A DNA stretch of 64,000 bases from Copromyces sp. CBS 386.78 (Eukaryota; Ascomycota; Sordariomycetes; Sordariales; Sordariaceae), in NCBI GenBank assembly GCA_030685235.1, contig MU839082.1, forward strand, positions 682,001 to 746,000. The letters run 5' to 3'. Below are positions 35,046-45,550 of the stretch, in pieces. A program made the translations under genes and the position numbers. Positions within the stretch are counted from its first letter, which is position 1, and every line of letters begins with the position of its first letter. The notes below the pieces were generated by a model, which was not told the DNA's origin, made no database searches, and saw only the letters and a program-made list of their open reading frames with translations.

Positions 35046-36497
35046 GATTCTTCTCGCTTTCTGCCGTCTTCGTTATGTCGTGGCGAGTCTGGAGTTCTAG
35101 GGAAGAGTGGGAAATATCACTGTGTCTTTCTGTTCTTTCGTTTGAGAGGCATATATGGAGTAGGGGGGGAAGACGACAATTTGTTATCCTCGAGAATGGG
35201 GATCGGGGAAGCAGGTCCGTCCGTCTGGATCCCCCTCTTGTGGCAAGGGGAAGGAAATAAGTCTCCATTCACAGGGGTCTTTTATGCGTCGATGAAGTGG
35301 CTAAGCTATTGGCCGATATTGAAGCTTCTGGGGCCATCGAACTCCCCGAATCGCTTGGCCGATGATCTTGGATGAAGAGCAATGAGTCGGTATGCTTCCC
35401 CAATTACTGCAATGATTTCTCTACCCGTTCCGGTTCGTTGCTTTTCATCATCGGCAACGATTATGCATGTCTCATGGGACTTCCAAGTCATGAACCTTTC
35501 ATCCCATGGTCTCATGGGAGCATGGTAAATACAGCGACTGCGGTGTTGGTACAATCAAAATGCGGCTTGATAGACAAGAGCAGACTCTCCCGCTGGAGCG
35601 CTCACATTATCCCCCCTGTTCGTGTGCTCTCCACCGTTGATCAATAATTCCGCGGTGGATTACAGGGGCCGGCTTTGACTACACTCAAACAAGTATAACA
35701 CCCTTCCTTCGCTCTCATCGAAGAGGAGACTTTGTCCCCCTTTTAGACCGCCGGCATTGTGAAAAGGTAGTGGACACAACAAATCTCGGACGGACGTCGA
35801 CCAATGATGATGGCAGTCCTGGTGGGCTTTGGGATATTTGCGCCCCATCATCTGCCAAATGGGCGGGAATTCTTCCACAGGTTTCCGATGCCCATACAGT
35901 TCGCGGTTGCTTAGAATTCGACGGGTGTTCGGAGCTAGGAGGAGGGCAGGGAAATGCGATTCTAGACAACCGTCGACCGTACGAGGTAGACGTACAATCG
36001 AGCCACTGACAGACATCTGATGGACAAGCAGGCGTTGCCAGTATTGGCGAGATGTACATGACTTAAGCCGGCCTGCGGCGTTGTTTTCTAATAGTATTCG
36101 ACAATACCGATCCTCTCTCCGGACACCTTACTTCGGACTCCCATGCCTGGAGATGGGCATAACGAAGCGAGTTTCAAGTCTTTTCAGCTCGCAAGGGCTC
36201 CTATGTCCGATGTGGTCAAAGAGTACTGACCGATTGACTGACCCAGTGGGCCCGGTCACCGGGGCGCCGTGGGCCCGTGCCACCTTCGCGACCCCGGGCC
36301 CTACACCAAAGGGTTTAGTGCTCCTTCGGAGGGTGCTTCAGGGCCCCTGTACATTCGACAATGGCGTTCTGTTACCACTCTCGTCCCTCGGGCCTGTCGT
36401 GGCAATTCTCAGCAGAGTGGTTATAGTAGTGTACCACAGTTGCGGTAATCTTCAGTCCACACAGCTGGCAGCCTACCAACAGATCGTTGATACCTTA
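35046..36497. other. Intergenic region
   Basis: This should contain the monooxygenase promoter. Frames of up to 145 codons (36081-36518) have no domain, no family feeling and an end inside the adjacent MITE, so I do not call them. A GC-rich stretch lies at about 36240-36300. Confidence 0.5.
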
Positions 36498-36819
36498 GGG
36501 CGTGTTTGGTGGCTCTGAAATTGGGCTCTGAACTGTTCAGAGTCGTATATTTAAGAGTGTTGTTTGGTGCCACTCTTAACTCCCTCGCTCTGAAATCGCT
36601 GCGAATTTCTGGCTCTGAAATTCATGTCCCCACTTTAGATTTTTAACCAATCAAATAACGTAGATCAGTCTGAAATCTATTGCCCTCGTTCAGAACCCAA
36701 AAGGCTGCTGAACTGGCACTCTGAAAAAATCCGGTTCAGAGGGGTCCGTGCAGTTCCTCTATCTGGGCAGTTCAGAGGACCCCTTTCAGAGCCCAATTTC
36801 AGAGCCACCAAACATGCCC
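36498..36819. mobile_element. 322-bp MITE, PIF/Harbinger-like
   Basis: The terminal inverted repeats begin GGGCGTGTTTGGTGGCTCTG and the other end, read in reverse, GGGCATGTTTGGTGGCTCTG. They match over about 36 bp with one mismatch. The element is flanked by TTA on both sides (36495-36497 and 36820-36822), the 3-bp target duplication typical of PIF/Harbinger. The interior is rich in TCTGAA/TTCAGA units and has no coding capacity. It is not RIPped. Confidence 0.9.
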
Positions 36820-37895
36820 TTAGGCGTTGCGGTTGACCATTGGATCGTCGTTCGTCTCAGTTTGATCGAGAGCCACGTACGTTCCCTGCTGATTGACGCC
36901 ATCACCTCCATGTTTTAGCGGAGGGCTATAGTTGGGGAAGAGCCTGTGCTTACCGTGGAATATTCCACAACTCAGTGCTAATTAGGCGTTCACTGTTCGG
37001 GTTTTCGTGGGGCGAGAATAGGGGTCGGGATCGCATCACGCGCAATGCCTTTGGCCATACCCACACCAGCCCGCAATTTTAGGGAACCACTTGCGGATTC
37101 ATCCACTCTGAGCCTTCCCTAGCGCCCCCGTTTACTAACAGTTTTCCATACAGCTGGGATCATGCTTGTCCTATTGGCTTGACCTTGAAGCAAGCTCTTG
37201 GCTATGATATTCTCGATGTCGATCCAAATACTTGTCCTGCCTCGACCTTGCTTCAAACGTTGATAGCCTCGTATCCTTCCTCTCAGATATGGAGCACAAG
37301 CCTGGAGCCTACGACTGGACGAGGTCCAGCCCCGGCCTGGCCCTTGCGCTTCAGCGGTGCTTTTAATTATCGAGGTCGCAACCCAAGACGAAAAAGAGGA
37401 TGGTTCTGCGCGGAATTCAGTCTGACCCTGGGGGTCTTCGTCGCGCGTTTGGACCCTGCCTATAAAAAAAGAGAAGAGAGTCAGACGTTAAAATCGGTAG
37501 GGGATTTCAATCATGGTCTACCAGACTGTCGGCGACTTTTTTAACTGGACGGAAATCAGAGCGAGTGTCCCTGTTGATCCTGTTCATCTTGACCCGAGCT
37601 TCTCCATCATAGCCATCTGAGGTCATTTCAATTTTTCTCTGTGACGTTGTGTAGAAGTTTGGGATACCGGTATATCATACTAGGAACCGCCCGTCCAGTG
37701 TGTCATGTGAGGCTGCTGTTTATGTTCGTATTTCACTCGTTTCCATTTTACAAGCTTTTATCCTGTGGTTTTGCTCGGTCTGGGTTGTCCTTGTTCTCGA
37801 GTCCTTCCCTCCGGCAAAGGTACCCGCCTGTCAACACTGCCCGACATTCAACATTGGTACATGACGCCGTGCCCTACGATCCCATAACCGCCATC
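36820..37895. other. Intergenic region and leader of the rhodopsin-like gene
   Basis: No convincing gene. A 121-codon plus frame (37179-37544) has no recognisable domain. The 250 bp before 37896 are in frame with the next gene but are better read as 5' UTR, because family members begin near the MSLSQD methionine. Confidence 0.5.
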
Positions 37896-39448
37896 ATGTC
37901 ATTATCGCAAGATCAAATCGATGCACTATTGAGTCTTCCAGCGCTGGAGCCTCCGCCAGGCATATCCCCAAACTTCGACGATCCACCAAATCGAAACGGC
38001 CTCGCTTACTTCGTCACGACATTTTGCCTAGTCGTCTCGACGCTATGTGTATTCATTCGACTATATGCTAGAGTATGGATAGAAAAGAGAGCGCGGATAG
38101 AAGAAGTGTTGATGATATGTGCATATGTGAGTTGTCACTCTCGGTTCACTTGCGCTGAAAACATCATACTAACTAGCCACTCTCTTCACCAGGGATCATA
38201 TTGGGGAACGGTTTGGGCAGGATACGAGATGATAAAAACACCAGGTTACTATGTTCACACATGGAACTTGCATAATGGAGATTTAGTTCGACCGCTTTGG
38301 GTGAGTTTCCTCAGTCCACATAACACAACTTGGGTCCGAGTGTCCCTATTCCCATGTTGCACCAACTAACACTACTTCCCCCTACCCAGCTCATCCTCGT
38401 CTACGGCTGCGCCTACTCCTTCGTCCTCCCTTTTATCAAAACTGCCATCCTCCTCGATTGGTGCCGCCTCTTCGTCCCCGCCGACAACCGAAGGAGCCTC
38501 TTCTGGTGGGCCTGCATGGCCCTCGGCGGTTTCCAGTGCCTCTGGGGACTTCTCTGCACCATCCTGCTCAACGTGCAATGCGTGCCTCACCGGGCCATCT
38601 GGGAGTTCTGGGTCCCCGCCAAGTGCTTCAACCTGCCCAAGGTGATGCTCGCCTCGGCCAGTTGCCAGGTGGCTACCGATTTCATCATGATGCTGCTTCC
38701 GCAGGGTATTATTTGGACACTGCAGTTGAACTGGCAGAAGAGATTGGGTGTGTCGATCATCTTCGGGGTTGGTGTCCTGTAAGTATCTCTTCCTTCTCTC
38801 TTTCTTTCCTGCCTTTCTTCTCTCCCCGTTTCTTTCTGGTCAAAGTACTAACCTGAATCCCCACAAAACAGCGCCTGCGTAGCAGCTTGCTTCCGCCTCG
38901 ACCAAACCATCACCTTCGCCAAAGAGACCGACCTCATGTACTTCATCGGCCCCCTCCTCTTCTGGGCCGACGCCGAAATGACTTGCGGCTTCTTCATCTT
39001 CTGCATCCCCTGCCTGCCCAAACTCATCAAGGAGTCTTCGCTTTCGGCAACAGTCAAGTCCATGCTTGGCCTCAGCAGCAACAAGTCTAGGTCGTACGCT
39101 ACCGGCGGCGGCCACACCGGTACCGGTACCGGCACCGGCGTTCTATCCAAATATGGCAAGGGATTCGACGACGGACGTGATTTGGAGTTAGGTACCAGTG
39201 GAAAGAGAAGTGAAGAAGGGAGTTTGCCATTGTCGGATATGGAGAGGAGCGAGTCGCAGGAGCGTCTTCATGGGCACGGCAAAGGTAGTGGTAGTGGGAG
39301 TGGTCTAGGAGGTGGTGTGCATGTGACCAAGACGACCATGGTTACGATTACGCACGATTCGAGATCGAACGGGTCGACGACAGATTTTGATACGTTTGGG
39401 GAGAGTGGTAGTAAGCAGCAGATGACGCCTTGGACTGTTGGGAAGTGA
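37896..39448 (+). CDS. Seven-helix rhodopsin-like fungal membrane protein, 434 aa
   Basis: Four exons: 37896-38126, 38193-38300, 38390-38778 and 38872-39448. Introns are 66, 89 and 93 bp, GT-AG and frame-consistent. Hydrophobic segments are near residues 35-58 (GLAYFVTTFCLVVSTLCVFI), 66-85, 115-140 (LILVYGCAYSFVLPFIKTAI), 150-175, 190-220, 230-255 and 268-300. This is the layout of the large ascomycete rhodopsin-domain family that includes Pth11-like receptors. There is no CFEM domain. The C-terminal tail (after about residue 305) is cytoplasm-like, rich in Gly, Ser and Thr, with a TGTGTG stretch from ACCGGT repeats. Ligand unknown. Confidence 0.85.
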
Positions 39449-39926
39449 TAGGACGGCAACACCTGAAAGTGAAGAAGCTATATGATTATCAAGTGGTGAT
39501 GGAAATGCGCAAGTGCATTGGATGAGAGTGTGGAGGAGTGAGTATGGAAGAGAATACGTGCTGTTCCTTTTGTCTTTATAATCATTTTTCTCTTCGGGGT
39601 TATTACTGGGAGTTCATTCTTGGGATAGACAAACGGATTGGCGGCTCTTTCCTTCAAAAAGTTTTCATGTCGTTCCTTTGTTTCGTTTTCTATTTTCCTT
39701 GGTCAATTTCTTTCCCTAGACTCTTTACGATCGATTTATTTCATAATGGTGGACCATTGTCGAATCGCAATTTCAGCGCTTACAATGCGGCCTTCATCTT
39801 CACGTTTTGGCTCCTCATTCGGGTAGTTGCAAGTTCGAAACCGTGTTCATATTTTTGTCCAGTAATGTATGCACGTCGAACCGTGACTGCTGCTTGGACT
39901 ACTCTAAAGACTATTTCATCACAAAA
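39449..39926. other. Convergent intergenic region
   Basis: This is the 3' flank of the rhodopsin-like gene and of the kinase gene, which converge here. Open frames on the plus strand are antisense to the kinase 3' end. Nothing else was seen. Confidence 0.5.
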
Positions 39927-41711
39927 TCAAAGAGCCGACAAGAGACCCTGGAGTCCGACCATGGCTCCCCACGCACCCGGATCGGGAGGAAGCTCCTTTT
40001 TGTCATCCGCACCAACACCAACGTAAGTGGCCCTGCCCAGTTTTGGCTTCAACTTCTTGGTTCCTTCGGATCCCTTGACAGCCGCAGCGACGCTCTGCTC
40101 GAAGCTTTGCCCTTGCTCCATAGCCATGGCGAAGGGAATCAACGTGTCCATCACCGTACGATCACCAACCTTGGCCGGAGTATACTGACGCAAGTGGCTG
40201 ATGGCAGTTGACAAAGCCTTTCCCCACAAGGCAGGCACTCCTTGTTCCTTCGCGAGCCCGATGTTCTCCTGAAGCGCCGCCCGCAGCGCCACGAAGAAGA
40301 TACCGAGAATACCGCCCAGTGTCCCGCCCATCTTGCCCTCGACGATATCTTCCAGCTCGTTCAGAACCTCGACTACAGAGCCTTTGGCGGCAACCTGCTT
40401 TGTCTTCAGAGCATCAAGGAGAGCGTTGGCTCCGGTCTGTAAAGTCAGACCGCAGTCTCCGTCTCCCATGACAGTGTCCCACTTTGTGAGATCCGGCTCT
40501 GCTGCTGACACTGCGTTGCAGGCGCTCTTGATCATACTCTCCAGCAACGCAGGGTCAATCTTCAGGTCGGTGGAGTCATCGACTGTCCTCCTGATCTCTT
40601 TCGGGGGTGGGACGACCTGCTCGGCCCGCCTACGTCGCTGTGGATAACTTTGGTATCCAGCAACAGCTTCCCAGGCGGTGTCTGTTCGGACATCGAAAAA
40701 GCCCTTGATCTGGTCGACGGTGTAGGTGCTGTTGGACGCGGCAGCGGTGATATTGATGACAGAAACAGAGAACGCTGGAGCGTTGAGTGACGTCTCCAGG
40801 CATCCCGAGTACACTCGAACCGGCTCGATGTTCCAGTCGTTCAGCAGTTGTTGGAGGATCTCGTCTACGAGCCCACCTAGCTCAAGATTCGACATGCCAC
40901 CAAAGTTGCTGACCAACAGGACCGTCTCATCACGGGGGCTGAACTTGACGTAACCTCTCTCAGGGTCTGTCTCATCCAGGCAGTACTTGAGGATCTTCTC
41001 GACGAGTCCCTCCGCCGAAGGTGCTGGCGATAGCTTCCAGTAGCCTGGCTCGTTATGTGGCCCAGTTCCCAGCTCAAGCTCGCCCTCTGCTAGGGCTCCG
41101 TGTTCGGTCCTCCCTGGGACGTGGCAGTGGTCGAGAGTAGCAGAAATGCTGACGATCGAGTTGGCCAATGCAGAACCGAAATTATAAAGCTCGTCGAGAG
41201 TCGCCCCCTGAGCAGCTGCCGCGCCGAGAACCTTGAGCACACCGATTTGCCCCGCGAGTCCACGTCTTCCAACTAGAGAGCCGCCCTTCTTTCCGATCGA
41301 GACATCATCGCCGCAGATGAGCATCTTACACGGATTGCCCTTTGCCTTGGTCTTCTCGGCAGCGAGTCCGAAGTGAAGACAGTCTCCTGTGTAGTTCGTA
41401 ATTACCAGGAGAGTGCCCTTGTCGGATGGCACTGACTCGACCGCGGCCAGAATCTGCTTGGTGCTTGGTGAAGCGAATACATCTCCCATTACGGCTGCCG
41501 CGAGCAAGTTGGTGCCGACATAGCCTGCCCAAGCAGGTTCGTGGCCAGATCCTCCGCCACTGACAATGCTGACATTGGACCGGGGTGCTTCGGAGTCGTA
41601 TACGACTTTGTTGGCTTCGTCTAGGTTGAGTCGAGGGTTGGAAGCAACGATGCCGCGGAGAGCCTTGGGGACAAGCCCGTCAAGTGATGGGAAAAGGTGT
41701 CGTGTTGACAT
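39927..41711 (-). CDS. DAK-family kinase (dihydroxyacetone or L-erythrulose kinase), 594 aa
   Basis: Single exon. The DhaK half has GGGSGHEP (residues 52-59), NYTGDCLHFG (106-115) with the catalytic Asp110, and ELGTGPHNEPG with His219, the residue that forms the covalent hemiaminal with the keto sugar. The DhaL half has MGDGDCGLTL with the Mg-ATP aspartates and a Gly-rich GKMGGTLGG. It is full length for an ATP-dependent two-domain kinase. DAK enzymes phosphorylate dihydroxyacetone; a subfamily phosphorylates erythrulose (bacterial LerK/DerK, Yarrowia EYK1). The divergent RpiB-like gene and the nearby TPI-like gene favour L-erythrulose 1-kinase. That is inference from context. Start taken at 41711; an upstream in-frame Met (41747) adds 12 residues. 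Confidence 0.92.
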   Translation of the reverse strand: MSTRHLFPSLDGLVPKALRGIVASNPRLNLDEANKVVYDSEAPRSNVSIVSGGGSGHEPAWAGYVGTNLLAAAVMGDVFASPSTKQILAAVESVPSDKGTLLVITNYTGDCLHFGLAAEKTKAKGNPCKMLICGDDVSIGKKGGSLVGRRGLAGQIGVLKVLGAAAAQGATLDELYNFGSALANSIVSISATLDHCHVPGRTEHGALAEGELELGTGPHNEPGYWKLSPAPSAEGLVEKILKYCLDETDPERGYVKFSPRDETVLLVSNFGGMSNLELGGLVDEILQQLLNDWNIEPVRVYSGCLETSLNAPAFSVSVINITAAASNSTYTVDQIKGFFDVRTDTAWEAVAGYQSYPQRRRRAEQVVPPPKEIRRTVDDSTDLKIDPALLESMIKSACNAVSAAEPDLTKWDTVMGDGDCGLTLQTGANALLDALKTKQVAAKGSVVEVLNELEDIVEGKMGGTLGGILGIFFVALRAALQENIGLAKEQGVPALWGKALSTAISHLRQYTPAKVGDRTVMDTLIPFAMAMEQGQSFEQSVAAAVKGSEGTKKLKPKLGRATYVGVGADDKKELPPDPGAWGAMVGLQGLLSAL

Positions 41712-42292
41712 GGTGTAGAGATGTTGGTGAGTCGCAAGAGGACACAAAACGATGAGACAAAGAAGGAAGTGCGTTTTTGAAGGCCAACGAGGTCACTTGT
41801 GAGTTGGAGAGTCCTCGAAGATATTGATCACCTACAAGTCTCTGACCCAGCATAGGTCATATCGTCCGGTATGGGCCTGGAACACTGGTGTGATACTTCC
41901 CCCTCCTTAACCCACCATACCGTTTACATCATTTTCGGTCCAGGCAGTTCATTTGCCGTGCGTATCCCATAACATTCAGACATGTGCCAAAGAGGGGCAA
42001 TCAAACAGGGCTCTGGAATGGTGGTGGCGGCAATGTTGGCGCGGAAGTGACCCCCAATTCTTCCGGTTTACCCAGAACGGCATCACGTCCTGGCTAAATC
42101 CGAGTCCCCCTCGTCTAATAGCTCGGCTTCACTCAACGAACTATTGCCGGTCATTGGTCATGATATTGATATACCAGCCTTGTGAACAGATGTTATAGGT
42201 GCCTGTAAGGTTATTAAGAACAAAGGAGACGGTCTTCAGTAGTCTTGGGGGTTGCGGTCATTATTCCATTTACAGTGATATCAACAAAAAAA
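41712..42292. promoter_or_regulatory. Shared divergent promoter region, kinase and RpiB-type isomerase
   Basis: 581 bp separate two divergent start codons of genes likely in one pathway. I see no diagnostic operator. An A-rich stretch (ACAAAAAAAATG) precedes the isomerase start. A bidirectional promoter is inferred from layout only. Confidence 0.45.
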
Positions 42293-42937
42293 ATGTCTAC
42301 AGAAACACAACAACCTCGCTGGCGTATTGCCGTCGGCTGCGATGTCAGTAGTCTTCCCTCTTCCAACGTTTTCTCTCTTTATCCTCCCTCTAAAGTACTC
42401 GCAAGCAAAGAACCATCACTAACAATTGCTTCCACCAACCTGAAGGACGCCGGCATCAACTACAAAGACAAAATCAAATCCGACTTCTCCTCCAACCCTC
42501 GCGTCGCTTCCGTTATCGACGTCGGCGTCGCCCACGACTCCGAAGACAAATCCACCGCCTACCCACACATCGCCGCCGCAGCCGCCAAGCTAGTCGCCTC
42601 GGGCGAGTGCGACCGCGCCCTGCTCATCTGCGGTACGGGCTTGGGGGTTGCCATTGCGGCCAACAAGATCAAGGGAATTCGGGCGGTTACGGCGCACGAT
42701 AGTTTTTCGGTGGAGAGAGCCGTGTTGAGCAATAACGCCCAGGTCCTTTGCATGGGTGAACGGGTAGTGGGCTTGGAGTTGGCGAGAAGGTTGGCAAAGG
42801 AGTGGCTGGGGTATGTGTTTGATGAGAGCAGTGCTAGTGCGGAGAAGGTGAAGGCTATTCATCACTATGAGGGGGATGAGGGGGGTGTGGGAGGGGATGT
42901 TAATGGCCGGGAAACTGAGGAGGTTAAGGGGTGCTAA
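42293..42937 (+). CDS. RpiB/LacAB-type sugar-phosphate isomerase, 180 aa
   Basis: Exons 42293-42343 and 42446-42937. The RpiB start [15 protein letters not shown] is split by a 102-bp segment beginning GTCAGT, containing CACTAAC and ending AAG. Because 102 is a multiple of three and has no stop, the unspliced frame also stays open (214 aa with a 34-residue insert); homology favours splicing. Motifs are [31 protein letters not shown] (residues 79-91) and [26 protein letters not shown]. RpiB folds isomerise ribose-5-P, galactose-6-P or tetrulose phosphates. Next to DAK and TPI homologues, a D-erythrulose-4-phosphate isomerase (EryI/DerI/EYI2 type) yielding D-erythrose-4-P is the best reading. 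Confidence 0.9.
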   Translation: MSTETQQPRWRIAVGCDVSSLPSSNVFSLYPPSKVLASKEPSLTIASTNLKDAGINYKDKIKSDFSSNPRVASVIDVGVAHDSEDKSTAYPHIAAAAAKLVASGECDRALLICGTGLGVAIAANKIKGIRAVTAHDSFSVERAVLSNNAQVLCMGERVVGLELARRLAKEWLGYVFDESSASAEKVKAIHHYEGDEGGVGGDVNGRETEEVKGC

Positions 42938-43930
42938 TTGCAGTGGGGATTTTTCTATTTGTTTTCTCAGCGTCGCCTTTTCTTTCTCTTGTCATGGAAC
43001 TGGGCTGGTGGGCATTTGATTACGGGTGCGGGCAGTTTGCTCGCTCGATTAGCACTTGCGGAATGCTTTTACAACTTTGCAAGGGGATGAAAGCCAGATG
43101 AAAGTCTTGTTGTTTCCAGTCTTGCCTTCCTCTGTGCCTGTTTGTATGTATGCAATGTCAATCCCTTCTCCATCCCAAGAGTCCAGACCTGCTTGATCGT
43201 GGGGAAAACCTGGGGTAAACCCCTGACCTGAATGACAGCTTTGAGAGTCTTCTCCTCCGGATATCGTAACCCGACCCCCAAAACCCAAAGATGACCAAGA
43301 AGTGAACCAAGTGGGCTGCTCGGGTGTCATTCCCCCGAGCTAGAGACGACGCTAGAACAACGCCAATTGACACATGACAGAATGACATTTTGGTTGGTTG
43401 TTGTGGATCGTGGGGGTTGTTGTACAGCAGATCCCCCGGATTTTTGTAAAAATGAGACTTGACCAGGAAAGGTCACCCGCTCGGTTGGGACTTTGGGGAG
43501 GATGCAAACGACTTTTGAAGAAAGTCGGCAAAACGACGAGGAAATGTGATGGTGCAAACAATTAACCGCGGAGGCGGATTTGGAGAAGGTTAACGGGTGC
43601 GCTTATCCGCGGGGTATCTAATAATGTTCCTTCCTTTCGGGTCATCACCAACTTCTGCAAAGACAACAGACAGCGTCTCTTGCCAGTCATTGTCCGTAGA
43701 GTATCGTGACCAGGCCAGATCAAGGAAGCAGCAAACGGTGATACAACCACAATTCTCTGCACCGCAAGGATTACAAAGGAGAACGAATTTGCAAAGCATC
43801 TCAGCCAGCTTCGAACCTCTCCCTCCTCTTGGCCTTTCCCATTGCCAGATCTCCCCACCGATAGTGCACCACCACAACCCCAACAACACCATACCTCCCC
43901 AGGGACAGTCGAGCAAAGAAACCAGCAACC
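42938..43930. other. Intergenic region between the two isomerase genes
   Basis: About 1 kb between same-strand genes, so each likely has its own promoter. Open frames of 68-133 codons on the minus strand and one of 192 codons on the plus strand overlap the next gene out of frame and look like shadows. Confidence 0.5.
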
Positions 43931-44827
43931 ATGCCCCTGTCACTGCCATCCAATCCATTTCCACGCCGACGGGTAGTAGGCGTCTCAACAAAAATGTACT
44001 TCTCTCACGCGCGCACCGTCAACTTCCTCAAGTCCTTCTTCGAACTGATGGACGGGCACACCCTGGCAAACCGCGCCCTGGCCGCCGATCTCGCCGCCAG
44101 GGTCGACATCTTCATCATCCCCGACCATCTCTCCCTGCGGTATGCTATCAACGACATCGAGTTCTATCAGTGTGATTACGACCCGATAACTGATGCCAGA
44201 GTCTTCGTCGGCGCCCAAAACTGCTACTGGGAAGATTCGGGTGCCTTCACGGGAGAGGTGTCGCCTGCTGTTCTGGCGGAAGTCGGGTGCAGAGTAGTCG
44301 AGCTCGGCCACGCCGAGCGCCGTAGATATTTTGGCGAGACGGATGAGATGACATCCCGAAAAGCGCAGGCGGTGGTGAGGAACGGGATGGTTCCTTTGAT
44401 TTGCGTCGGAGAGGGTTCTCCCGGTGAAGTACCGCCACCGGGAGAGGGAGCAATCAAAAAAGCAGCGGAAGAGGTGGTAGGGCAGGTAGAGAGGTGTCTG
44501 GATGGGATTGACCCGATCGAGCAAGTTTTGTTGGCGTATGAACCTGTCTGGGCGATCGGGGCGGCCCAACCGGCGGGAACAGAACACGTGAGAGCTGTGG
44601 TTAGGGCTATCCGGCAGAGTAAAGTGGTGAGGGAGAGGGAGGAAAAGGGAGGGGAGACGAGGATTCTGTATGGAGGGAGTGCGGGGCCGGGGTTGTTTGA
44701 GAGGTTAAAAGAGGAGGATGGAGTCGATGGGTTGTTTTTGGGGAGGTTTGCGCATGAGGAGGAACAGTTTTGGAAGACAATTTGTGAGGTTGCCGAGGTT
44801 AAATTCGAGGAGGAATCCAAGAAGTGA
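43931..44827 (+). CDS. Triosephosphate-isomerase-family tetrulose-phosphate isomerase, 298 aa
   Basis: Single exon. TPI-barrel landmarks are GVSTKMYF with the catalytic Lys21, VELGHAERRRYFGE with the electrophile His127, LAYEPVWAIGA with the base Glu204, and LYGGSAGPG for the phosphate. Classical TPI has GNWKMN and GHSERR. Here the Asn is Thr and the Ser is Ala, and about 45 residues exceed the usual 250. The GxSxKM start resembles EryH/LerI, the L-erythrulose-1-phosphate isomerase branch of the family. The neighbours (kinase, RpiB isomerase) supply the steps before and after it. It is unlikely to be the glycolytic TPI. Confidence 0.9.
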   Translation: MPLSLPSNPFPRRRVVGVSTKMYFSHARTVNFLKSFFELMDGHTLANRALAADLAARVDIFIIPDHLSLRYAINDIEFYQCDYDPITDARVFVGAQNCYWEDSGAFTGEVSPAVLAEVGCRVVELGHAERRRYFGETDEMTSRKAQAVVRNGMVPLICVGEGSPGEVPPPGEGAIKKAAEEVVGQVERCLDGIDPIEQVLLAYEPVWAIGAAQPAGTEHVRAVVRAIRQSKVVREREEKGGETRILYGGSAGPGLFERLKEEDGVDGLFLGRFAHEEEQFWKTICEVAEVKFEEESKK

Positions 44828-45550
44828 CCCTTGAAAAAGAGGGGTGGATAAGTTCTGGATGCACAAGACCAATATGAGGCGAGTGTCTCGTAGTGGTCAT
44901 TGTTATTGCCATGCTCAAGGATTTGTATGGGTTGGTGATTCATAAATGTTCATGAATGAATGTTGATTCGTGAACTATTGACATGAAGGTTTGAGCGACC
45001 TAGTGTGGAAAAAAGAAGAAGGAAATACTAGCCGGTCTAATGCAGTTGACCGTTCATCACCTTAGCGGCCCTTATTATTCTATCCTTGCCGAAGCCACAT
45101 TATCGTCATTGTCAGATTGCTTTTGATGACTATAAAACGCCCTTTACATCATTCACAGCTGTCGCCGTATATGGATGAGTGTTCAACTGACGATTCGGCT
45201 CTTTTTATAATTATGCGACTTTGGAATCTTCACTTAACCAACGCTCCGAGCCGACTGGTTTGTTGAAAGCAGGTTCAGAAAAGTAGGTTATTTACACCAG
45301 ACGGCTGGTTGGAGGGTTATCGGAAAAAGTCAAATGTATAGGCAGCTGTGAGTGGGATGAAGTGGGGATAAAAGATTGAAGCTATTCAGGGGTTGGAAGC
45401 GCTGGTAAAACCCTAACCCTTTCTTATTGGCAAGAGATTAAGGAGATGATGGGACGTCACTGGCCTTCGAAGGAACTTGGAAGGTTGACGCGAAGCTCAT
45501 CAGACTGTCTCGTGCTTTTTCTGTCGTGGAAGAAACATCTAAAGAAACTA
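44828..45550. other. Convergent intergenic region
   Basis: This lies between the convergent TPI-like and aldolase genes. No gene. A short AACCCTAACCCT motif near 45411 is only two telomere-like units. Confidence 0.5.

Noticed and set aside
36081..36518. 145-codon plus-strand frame
   Set aside because: No domain, and its 3' end runs into the PIF/Harbinger-like MITE.
44224..44943. 239-codon minus-strand open frame
   Set aside because: Antisense to the TPI-like gene; Ser/Pro-rich without a domain.
45405..45422. Internal telomere repeat (also at 49015)
   Set aside because: Only two TTAGGG-type units at each site; too short to claim a telomere relic.
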